This document shows positions 9,828-16,177 of a DNA stretch of 64,000 nucleotides, piece after piece (position 1 is the stretch's first letter; each line of letters starts with the position of its first letter). The stretch comes from an uncultured Christensenellaceae bacterium. Its GTDB lineage: Bacteria > Bacillota > Clostridia > Christensenellales > Pumilibacteraceae. The DNA is taken from positions 8,941 to 72,940 of the forward strand of contig CAJULQ010000005.1 in assembly GCA_910587595.1 (NCBI GenBank), read 5' to 3'. Under the pieces are notes generated by a model that was given only the letters and a program-made list of their open reading frames with translations, did not search any database and was not told where the DNA came from. The translations under genes and the position numbers were made by a program.

Positions 9828-9858
9828 AAAAAGCGCTCCTATCATGGGAGCGCTTTTT
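9828..9858. terminator. Bidirectional intrinsic terminator
   Basis: The stem AAAAAGCGCTCC pairs with GGAGCGCTTTTT across a short loop, with A- and T-tracts on both sides. It lies between the converging InlB-repeat operon and the peptidase/anti-sigma operon, so it can serve both strands. Confidence 0.85.
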
Positions 9859-9861
9859 GCC

Positions 9862-9955
9862 GAAAGAGGTAGACCCCTCGACTGACGCTCGGGGTGACGG
9901 GCAACCGTGCGCGGGGCGACAAGACATGTCATTTCGAGCGAAGTCGAGAAATCTC
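9862..9955. repeat. Dispersed intergenic repeat, two units
   Basis: Two short units occur here. One (9862-9898) ends in CGCTCGGGGTGAC, and the other (9927-9955) begins TGTCATTTCGAGCGAAGTCG and ends in GAGAAATCTC. The same two families recur at 20596-20779, 24969-25033 and 63943-64000, always between genes. Each unit has partly self-complementary halves (CTCGACT..CGAG) that can fold into a small hairpin. Confidence 0.8.
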
Positions 9956-9964
9956 TTTAGTACA

Positions 9965-10639
9965 CTATCGATCGGACGACAGCATCATCTCCACGATATG
10001 CAACACCGTGTCGTGCTCGGGTACGTCCCATGCCGCTATATAGTATTTATATCCTTTATAGCGAAAGGCGCCGTAGCTGTTTGCAGTATCGTACCACCAA
10101 TGCACCTTAACGCCTTGCACGTTGTCGATATAGGGTGCGTTCCAATTGTTTTCCAATAGATCTACATAGGTGTCTTCGCTTGTTATGGTTACATACACTT
10201 CGTCGTATATTTCGCCGTTCAAATATTCTTCTTGCATATAAAAGGCGTTTCTGCCGTCGTGCGGCGTTTTTTGCAAGGTGGTGATCTCGATTTCCTCCAT
10301 GTCGTACCAATCGAGATACAGCAAAGGCCTATTGTGCTGTTGCCCGTATTCTTTGAGGGTGACGTCTAACACCGTGATTTTGAATTGGTTTTCGGTGTAT
10401 GAAAAGCGTTCGTCGTCGGTCTTGCCGTCTGTGAGCAAAAAGGGCAACGCAATGGCCAAACATACGGCGCAAACGCATGCCGTTACCCAAGTGAAAACGG
10501 AGCGCCGTTTTTTGGGCGCGTCGGCACACGGCGCGGGCGCGGGGAATGCGGCCAATCGCGCGTCTAATTTTGCCTTAAGCGCTTGTTTTTTTTGGAGGTC
10601 TTGCATTTCTATTAGGCGGTGTATGTCTTTTTCTTTCAT
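9965..10639 (-). CDS. Single-span membrane protein, probable anti-sigma factor
   Basis: A 224-residue protein. A charged cytoplasmic N-terminus of about 47 residues is followed by one transmembrane helix (48-70, after KKRRS) and an acidic, aromatic-rich outer domain of about 150 residues. I recognise no catalytic motif. It begins 15 nt after the cysteine-peptidase stop, with GAGGAAA as ribosome site. It is the third gene of a sigma factor / peptidase / membrane protein set, a position and topology typical of transmembrane anti-sigma factors. The short cytoplasmic part lacks a zinc HxxxCxxC motif. The anti-sigma role is an inference from context; a peptidase partner or immunity protein is an alternative. 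Confidence 0.6.
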   Translation of the reverse strand: MKEKDIHRLIEMQDLQKKQALKAKLDARLAAFPAPAPCADAPKKRRSVFTWVTACVCAVCLAIALPFLLTDGKTDDERFSYTENQFKITVLDVTLKEYGQQHNRPLLYLDWYDMEEIEITTLQKTPHDGRNAFYMQEEYLNGEIYDEVYVTITSEDTYVDLLENNWNAPYIDNVQGVKVHWWYDTANSYGAFRYKGYKYYIAAWDVPEHDTVLHIVEMMLSSDR

Positions 10640-10654
10640 ACGGTTTTTTCCTCT

Positions 10655-11473
10655 TTACAAAAAGTTTACGGCATAGGCCGATAATAGATTGTGCGGGGTG
10701 ATTTTATAATAGTACATGAAAGAATTATCTTCCGTTAATGCAACTTGCAAGTAGGTGTCGGTGCGAAATAGGCCGCTTACATTGTAGTATTTTATTTGCA
10801 GATACCCGTAAGCCACCATTATGTGCGAGTCGCTTGCCGCAACGGTGTCTAATATATCGCATTGCGTATCCGGCTTTATTTTATACACATTACCGGCATG
10901 CGCAAATAAAACGAGCACTTTTTTGTTGTCGATAGCTGCCTTGCAAGCGTTAAAGTCGAGTTGCGAACTGGTGGCCACGCGATCAAACGAGGCGGTATAA
11001 TTACGGTTGGCGGCGTATAAACGCATGCCGTTCAAAAAGTCCGATTCGCTCACGCCCTTGCCGTCTACGTTGGTGCGCATATCCGAATATAACTGACGGA
11101 TCACGGCGGGCACATGCGTGGCGTCTTGGTTGCGGTATTTGCCCGAAGAAAAGTGCGAGCTCCAATCGGCGATCAGATCGGGGGCGTATTTGTCATAGTA
11201 TCCCACGATGACCGCGCCCGCCACCGCGCCGCACGCGTTGGAAAGCCCGTCGCGGTCTTGGTATTTGGGCACGTTGTTGGGCGTGGTATTTTTCACCGAA
11301 TCGTCTTTTTTGGTGTACGAAATGGTTTCGGCCGCGTGGGCAGATAAAAGCGCTACGTCGCCGAACCGTTCGGGCGCGGCGTCCGCTCGTTGCGGGGCGC
11401 TCCACCCGCCCAACGTGCATAAACATACGACGAGTAAAGCGGCTATACATGTTTTTTTCCAACGGTTTTTCAT
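10655..11473 (-). CDS. Secreted C39-like cysteine peptidase family protein
   Basis: A 272-residue protein with a clear Sec signal peptide (KNRWKK, hydrophobic core, cleavage near ADA, residues 30-33). The sequence LSNACGAVAGAVIVGYYDKY places a candidate nucleophile Cys81 at the start of a helix. Later, SDSHIMVAYGY supplies a candidate catalytic His217. This Cys-then-His papain-like order is typical of C39-like peptidases, which cut double-glycine leaders or act as secreted cysteine hydrolases. There is no ATPase or transporter domain, so this is not a classic bacteriocin exporter. It is transcribed from the 44-bp promoter block inside the end of the sigma gene, which is almost identical to the one before the MACPF gene. 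Substrate unknown; processing of the neighbouring MACPF protein is conceivable. Confidence 0.68.
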   Translation of the reverse strand: MKNRWKKTCIAALLVVCLCTLGGWSAPQRADAAPERFGDVALLSAHAAETISYTKKDDSVKNTTPNNVPKYQDRDGLSNACGAVAGAVIVGYYDKYAPDLIADWSSHFSSGKYRNQDATHVPAVIRQLYSDMRTNVDGKGVSESDFLNGMRLYAANRNYTASFDRVATSSQLDFNACKAAIDNKKVLVLFAHAGNVYKIKPDTQCDILDTVAASDSHIMVAYGYLQIKYYNVSGLFRTDTYLQVALTEDNSFMYYYKITPHNLLSAYAVNFL

Positions 11474-11502
11474 TTTGTTTTTACCTCCGAAATATGTTTC
11501 CT

Positions 11503-11546
11503 ACCCATATATACCGAGATATCACCGTTTTTGCTTACCGTTTTGC
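11503..11546 (-). promoter_or_regulatory. Promoter/operator block before the cysteine peptidase, twin of 12191-12234
   Basis: On the minus strand, GCAAAACGGTAAGCAAAA (11546-11529), a 12-nt spacer and CGGTATATATGGGT (11516-11503) match the block before the MACPF gene in order and spacing. By eye 39 of 44 positions agree. The upstream block also encodes the last residues of the sigma factor (QNGKQKR). Its place about 30 nt before the peptidase start, followed by GGAGGT, suggests a dedicated promoter, probably for the adjacent sigma factor. Confidence 0.72.
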
Positions 11547-12079
11547 CAAAATATCTTTATAACTTTTTCTATTTTTTTCAATCGCTTATGCACGTTCGCC
11601 GCGCTCATGTCCACTTGATGCGCGATTTCCCGTTCGGACGCGTTTTCGTAAAACCGAAGATAAAATATCTGTTTGTCGGTTTTGTCCGTTTCGCGCATCG
11701 CTTGCGAAAAGCACATGCCTTGCAAAACGGCGTCTAATCTTTGGTCGTCGTCGTAAAGCACATTGGCTGTGTCGGCCAAAAACGTTTCGTGCGCTTGTTT
11801 TTTACGCAACGCGGCATTGGCCGTAAAGGCCGCGTTTTGCACGATTTTGCACATCCAGTTGTAGCCGTCTTTGTGCGCGTCGAATGCGGATATACTGTTG
11901 TATATTCGCATGTATGCGTCTATCAGCACGTCGTCTACGTCCGCCTCGTTATACACATATCTTTTTGCCACGACACCCAAATGGTTGGCTGTAACGTTAT
12001 ATAGAACGTCGAACTTCTTTTTATCGCCTCGTTGCAGTTGTAATAAATAGCGGTTTACTTTGCTTTTGTATCGTGACAT
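11522..12079 (-). CDS. ECF-like RNA polymerase sigma factor
   Basis: A 185-residue sigma-70 family protein. Region 2 lies at about residues 20-90 (VVAKRYVYNEADVDDVLIDAY is the helix that binds core and the -10). Region 4 lies at about 120-180, with a helix-turn-helix in SEREIAHQVDMSAANVHKRL. There is no region 1 or 3, so it is extracytoplasmic-function size. It is the first gene of a three-gene minus-strand set with the peptidase and a probable anti-sigma factor. Its last codons double as part of the peptidase promoter block. It probably recognises that block and the twin before the MACPF gene; this is inferred from position, not shown. Confidence 0.85.
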   Translation of the reverse strand: MSRYKSKVNRYLLQLQRGDKKKFDVLYNVTANHLGVVAKRYVYNEADVDDVLIDAYMRIYNSISAFDAHKDGYNWMCKIVQNAAFTANAALRKKQAHETFLADTANVLYDDDQRLDAVLQGMCFSQAMRETDKTDKQIFYLRFYENASEREIAHQVDMSAANVHKRLKKIEKVIKIFWQNGKQKR

Positions 12080-12117
12080 TCTTTTTTCCGTACCGTTGAT
12101 TTACCGTGTTTTCTACA

Positions 12118-12146
12118 AGTATACCATACTTCTTCGCAACAAACAA
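12118..12146 (-). promoter_or_regulatory. Vegetative-type promoter for the sigma factor gene
   Basis: On the minus strand TTGTTT (12146-12141), a 17-nt spacer and TATACT (12123-12118) lie about 40 nt before the sigma gene. It differs from the twin 44-bp blocks, so the sigma gene may be driven by the housekeeping sigma. Confidence 0.6.
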
Positions 12147-12190
12147 TCGTAACGCTTTCAAAAAACTTTCTTTTTTTGTAAATTATTTTT

Positions 12191-12234
12191 GCAAAACGGT
12201 AAGCAAAACCGCTTAAATATCGGTATATATGGGT
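12191..12234 (+). promoter_or_regulatory. Promoter/operator block before the MACPF gene, twin of 11503-11546
   Basis: GCAAAACGGTAAGCAAAA (12191-12208), 12 nt, then CGGTATATATGGGT (12221-12234). Both blocks and the spacing repeat in front of the cysteine peptidase on the other strand. Similarity continues a few bases upstream and reaches GGAGGT downstream, so the MACPF leader looks like a copied peptidase promoter. Confidence 0.72.
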
Positions 12235-12243
12235 GAAAGCACA

Positions 12244-12273
12244 AAAAGGAGGTGTATGTAGATGGGGCCTTAA
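12244..12273 (+). promoter_or_regulatory. Strong ribosome site with start-stop codons in the MACPF leader
   Basis: AAAAGGAGG (12244-12252) is followed by ATG TAG (12256-12261) and then ATG GGG CCT TAA (12262-12273). Neither is a usable gene. It looks like a leftover peptidase start site carried with the duplicated promoter, or a minimal upstream ORF. The MACPF gene has its own AAAAGGAG at 12323-12330. Confidence 0.45.
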
Positions 12274-12339
12274 ATAAAAACAAGGTAAGAAGGTAGACAA
12301 ACACGCAGAAAAAGAGTACAATAAAAGGAGTACGAAAGT

Positions 12340-13914
12340 ATGAAAACAAAGAAAAGTTTTGTGAAGTTTGTGTCCGCGTTTGTTATGGCGCTTATGCTGT
12401 GCGTGTCGTTCGGCGTTTGCAGCGGATTCACCGTAAAGGCCGATACGCAATAAGCGGCCGAGGCACAAACCGTTTCCGCAGAGAACGACGGGATCGCTCT
12501 GTATTCGGTTACGAGCAACGGCACCGATGTTACCGGCTTGGGGTATTCGGTAGACGCCGTGACCGCGCCGTATTTAGACGCAAAACACATGAAAGACGGC
12601 GCGCCCGTGTTTGAGGTGAATTGGTTGAAAGCGCAGATCGAAAAAGGAACGCACAATGCTACCAACACCACGAACACCGCAAGTTATTCGGGCAGTAACT
12701 ATAACACCATGAAAAAGGCGTATGCCGACGAAATGCAATTCAGCAATTCGGTAACGGGCCAATGCGACGTTTTCACGGCGAGCTTGTCCTCGGGATACGA
12801 AACAAGCACAACTATGAACTATGCATCTACCGCCAGCCAATACTACTTTCGGTTGCATTCGGAGTACGAAAAGTATACATATTCGTTGCCGGGTTACACG
12901 GCCGACAGAGCGCTGTACCAAGCAAATTTCGGCGCCAACTACGTAAACGATATGGCAAAGCTTTTGAATAACCAAATGTCGGCGGACGCCTTTTTCGGGC
13001 GGTACGGTACGCACATCGTTATGAAAGGCATTTACGGCGGTAAGATCGAGTTGCACTACAGTGCGCTTTCCAATAAGATCGACGTAGGCAATACCTACAA
13101 AAACAAAATCGACAACGCGTTGAAAATCAGCAATACCGAGATGGGTTCGGCAGACACCAAGTTTACGTTCGATTTGCAAACGGCGATCGGCAGATCTACC
13201 GAAAGCGTGTCCGAAATGTTCCGCGCAAAAGCGGTGGGCGGCAATGCGTTCGAGGGAGTCGGTATCCAAAATTTGAACAACCATTTTTCGTCTTGGATCC
13301 GTTCGGTGGGCGACAGACCCGCTTTGATCGGAGCGACGAGCGACGGTTTGGTGCCGCTTTGGGACATTTTGCCCACGGCGTACGATACAAGCGCGAACGC
13401 TGCCAAAGTGAAAGCGCTGTATAACACGTATGCGCAAAATCACTATCCCGATGCGGGCATAAACCGCAACTTTGCGGGGCTTACGGAAAACACCTACACC
13501 ACCGAGCAAAAATTCATCAGATCTGCGGAATACACCATTAAGGATACCGGCAGTTATAAGCAACCTTACGATGAAATTAATTTGGATAGCTTGTCCGAAT
13601 ATTCGCATGCAATACTGCGTCATTACGGTTACAAGAATATGCAAGTTAATCTGACATTGGATATGAAACAAGTGGATAAAGGATACCAATGGTTTTTAAT
13701 GTGTTTTGATGCGGGTTCTAAAGAAAATTCTCTTGTATTGGAATACGAACATCCGTTTAGCAGTAAAAGTTATGTCACCGAACATATAACCATACCCACG
13801 ATGTCTACGTCGCATTTTACCGATACGTTGGTGATCCGTTACAGCGCATCCGGAAAATACGATGATACGTGGAAAAACAAAAATTTGTACGTATCCATAA
13901 CGTACAGCAAATAA
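12340..13914 (+). pseudogene. MACPF/perforin-family secreted protein gene with in-frame TAA after the signal peptide
   Basis: From ATG 12340 (AAAAGGAG nine bases upstream) the frame encodes a textbook signal peptide: KTKKSF, a hydrophobic core, then a cleavage-like VKADTQ. At codon 38 a TAA (12451-12453) interrupts the frame. The same frame then stays open to 13914 and encodes a MACPF protein. No ATG, GTG or TTG follows until TTG 12538, and none has a ribosome site, so the mature part could not be made and exported as it stands. A single change of TAA to CAA would restore a 524-residue secreted protein. Possible explanations are a recent nonsense mutation, an assembly error, readthrough or an off-switch. 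TAA ends many intact genes here, so a changed genetic code is excluded. Confidence 0.75.
12538..13914 (+). CDS. MACPF (membrane attack complex/perforin) domain ORF, remaining uninterrupted part
   Basis: The MACPF signature Y-G-[TS]-H-x6-G-G appears as YGTHIVMKGIYGG (nt 13003-13041). It is preceded by the usual ALYQANFGANYVNDMAKLL type of helix and followed by amphipathic stretches able to become membrane hairpins. The last 130 residues or so (from about nt 13530) look like a beta-sandwich targeting domain. MACPF proteins oligomerise and punch pores. Known bacterial examples include Bacteroidales antimicrobial toxins (BSAP proteins), and they are rare in Firmicutes. TTG 12538 is only the first possible start after the in-frame TAA and has no ribosome site. 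Three ABC transporters follow 30 nt downstream without a terminator. Confidence 0.75.
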   Translation: MGYSVDAVTAPYLDAKHMKDGAPVFEVNWLKAQIEKGTHNATNTTNTASYSGSNYNTMKKAYADEMQFSNSVTGQCDVFTASLSSGYETSTTMNYASTASQYYFRLHSEYEKYTYSLPGYTADRALYQANFGANYVNDMAKLLNNQMSADAFFGRYGTHIVMKGIYGGKIELHYSALSNKIDVGNTYKNKIDNALKISNTEMGSADTKFTFDLQTAIGRSTESVSEMFRAKAVGGNAFEGVGIQNLNNHFSSWIRSVGDRPALIGATSDGLVPLWDILPTAYDTSANAAKVKALYNTYAQNHYPDAGINRNFAGLTENTYTTEQKFIRSAEYTIKDTGSYKQPYDEINLDSLSEYSHAILRHYGYKNMQVNLTLDMKQVDKGYQWFLMCFDAGSKENSLVLEYEHPFSSKSYVTEHITIPTMSTSHFTDTLVIRYSASGKYDDTWKNKNLYVSITYSK

Positions 13915-13944
13915 ACAAAAAACGGCCCGTTGGGAGGTAAAGGT

Positions 13945-16119
13945 ATGATCGAACTGCAACACGTTACAAAATGGTATGTTAAAAGAAAAAAGATCACGTT
14001 GGCACTGCACGATATAAACCTAACGTTGGGTGAACGCGGTTTGGTGTGCCTTGTGGGCGAATCGGGATGCGGCAAAACAACGTTGCTTAATATGTTGGGC
14101 GCGCTCGATTCGCCCACCGACGGCGCTGTTTTCGTAAACGGCAAAAAGTTGGGGGATATGAACGGCAAAGAACGGCAAAACTATCACGCGGGCGGCGTGG
14201 GGTTCATTTTTCAAGAACTCAATTTGATAGAAAGCCTTTCGGTGCGCGACAATTTGTTGCTTGTGTGCGATAAAGAAGATTTTAACGGGAAATACGCCGC
14301 CGTATTGCAAAAACTGCAAATAGACGAATTTGCCGATAAACTGCCCAAAGAACTGTCGGGCGGACAGCGCCAGCGCGTGGCCATAGCGCGCGCGATCGTA
14401 AAGGGCAGCCGTGTATTGCTGTGCGACGAACCCACGGGGTCGCTCGACCCCGACAATGCCGTTATCATATTCGAAACGCTCAAAGAGATATCGCGCGAAC
14501 GGTTGGTGGTGGTGGTGTCGCACGATATAGCCACGGCAAGCAAATATGCCGATCGCATGATCCGTTTGCACAGAGGAACGGTGCAGAGCGACACAGCGAA
14601 CGAGCAAGAAAACGGCAAAGGGCAAGAAAGCGCGCCCCAAGCGCAAACGGCCGAAAAAGCGGCGCGCCCCAAAGTCAAACAGAGGGTGCGTGGCTTGTTC
14701 GGGCTGTCGCTGCGCTATATTAAATGCAAGCCGGGGCGGCTGACCGTTATGACGGTGCTCATGGTGTTTATCTTTTTTGTGTTTTCGGTGGCAAGTTCGC
14801 TGTTTTTATATTCGCCGAGCCAAACGGTGGCGCGCGGTATGCATAAGTACAACGTGCGCTGTTTCTCCGTATGGAACGGACTGAACGCCGCGCCCTTCCA
14901 ATATCCCCAGTACGATCGGGATTTTTATATTCCTTTTACGGAAGAGGACGTGGAAGATCTGCGGCAAAAAACGGGGACGCAGCCGGATATTGTGTATGAT
15001 TATTTTGTGAGCGACTACAGTAATTTGGGCGAAAAAACCGAAGCGTGCCGCAGTATGGTTTTATTTAATGTGGGGTATGAGAAGAATTGGGGCGTGTATG
15101 CGCTCACGCAAGACTTTATGGATCGCTACGGTTTCACCTTGCACGGTGCGATGCCTACGGCCGCCGACCAAGTAGTGCTCACCACCTATGCGCTGAGCAT
15201 GTATATGTACCGCGGCTATCGGCAAAGCGAAACCGAACTGTTGCCCGTGCGCACTGCCCAAGATCTGATCGGCAAACGTATTGTGATGCAAGACGAACAA
15301 CTAGGCGAGCGCACCTTTACGGTGTCGGGCGTGTTGGATACCGGCTTTAAGACGGAACGGTATTTATACGAATGCGACGATAGAACGGGTACATTGTTAA
15401 CGGAATACGATGAAGGGGTTGTATGCGGCAGCGTGCACACCGTGATGTATATCAGCGAACCGCTTATGCAAGAGGTGACGGCGGCGCGCGCAACGCAAGA
15501 GGCGTCTCGCATTCCTTATGTGTTGTTGCCCGCCAAAAAGATGAAAACAGCGTTGCGCTATCTGCGCGCGTGCGAAAAGTCGTTCGCACCGCCACTCGGT
15601 ATGACGCATCAGGAGCAAAGCGAAATTTTAACCGTAAACTATCGATACTATCAACTGAAAAACGAGGTAACGTGTTCGTTTGAAGAAGAATCCGATACTC
15701 TATTGCGTATACTGAGTAAGATTTTGCACTGGGTGGTCTTGGGGCTATCCGTTATTGCGGTGCTCGTAATCTTTCAGTATTTCAGCGCGTTGCTGTCGGG
15801 TCGAGAAAAGGACGTGGGCGTGTTGCGCACCGGCGGGTATACCAAAGGGGAAATTGCGCTGCTGTTTATTTTCGAGGCGTTACTTGTATCGGCGGGTATA
15901 ATCGTTTTATCCACCGTTCTTTCGGCCATCGGCGTAACGGTGGGCGCGCGCATTTTTACAAAAGCGCACTACTTGTTATTTACGCCCATGCTTTTCGGCA
16001 TAAAGCAAGTGGGGCTTATTGTGGGCGTGCAGTTGCTGTTTGCCGCCGTAGGCATACTGTTGCCGCTGTTGTTATTGCTCCGCAAAAAACCCATGCAGAT
16101 CATCAATGCAAGCAAATAA
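13945..16119 (+). CDS. MacB/FtsX-type ABC transporter, fused ATPase-permease (copy 1)
   Basis: A 724-residue fusion. I chose ATG 13945 because GGGAGGT precedes it, over a TTG 15 nt upstream. The ATPase comes first: Walker A GESGCGKT at 38-45, signature LSGGQRQR, Walker B VLLCDEPTGSLD, then an H-loop SHD. After a linker come one helix (266-289), an outer domain of about 300 residues and three C-terminal helices (about 593-616, 642-664, 689-712). This is the MacB/FtsX topology. Such proteins work as mechanotransmitters or extract molecules from the membrane, often giving peptide resistance. The ATPase core and the last 101 nt are almost identical to copy 2, while the outer domains differ strongly. 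Confidence 0.88.
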   Translation: MIELQHVTKWYVKRKKITLALHDINLTLGERGLVCLVGESGCGKTTLLNMLGALDSPTDGAVFVNGKKLGDMNGKERQNYHAGGVGFIFQELNLIESLSVRDNLLLVCDKEDFNGKYAAVLQKLQIDEFADKLPKELSGGQRQRVAIARAIVKGSRVLLCDEPTGSLDPDNAVIIFETLKEISRERLVVVVSHDIATASKYADRMIRLHRGTVQSDTANEQENGKGQESAPQAQTAEKAARPKVKQRVRGLFGLSLRYIKCKPGRLTVMTVLMVFIFFVFSVASSLFLYSPSQTVARGMHKYNVRCFSVWNGLNAAPFQYPQYDRDFYIPFTEEDVEDLRQKTGTQPDIVYDYFVSDYSNLGEKTEACRSMVLFNVGYEKNWGVYALTQDFMDRYGFTLHGAMPTAADQVVLTTYALSMYMYRGYRQSETELLPVRTAQDLIGKRIVMQDEQLGERTFTVSGVLDTGFKTERYLYECDDRTGTLLTEYDEGVVCGSVHTVMYISEPLMQEVTAARATQEASRIPYVLLPAKKMKTALRYLRACEKSFAPPLGMTHQEQSEILTVNYRYYQLKNEVTCSFEEESDTLLRILSKILHWVVLGLSVIAVLVIFQYFSALLSGREKDVGVLRTGGYTKGEIALLFIFEALLVSAGIIVLSTVLSAIGVTVGARIFTKAHYLLFTPMLFGIKQVGLIVGVQLLFAAVGILLPLLLLLRKKPMQIINASK

Positions 16120-16177
16120 AGTAAGGCGACTATACAACGCATTGCGTGCAACTAATACGATACGATGAGGGCATGCC

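Noticed and set aside
10655..11473. A bacteriocin-type peptidase-containing exporter
   Set aside because: The protein has a signal peptide and only the peptidase-like domain; there are no membrane helices or ATPase.
12451..12453. Recoding of the in-frame stop as an amino acid
   Set aside because: It is TAA, not TGA or TAG, so selenocysteine and pyrrolysine do not apply, and TAA ends many intact genes in this window.
12055..12468. Minus-strand frames across the MACPF promoter
   Set aside because: Low-complexity Phe/Leu/Ser products that overlap both promoters and the signal-peptide region.
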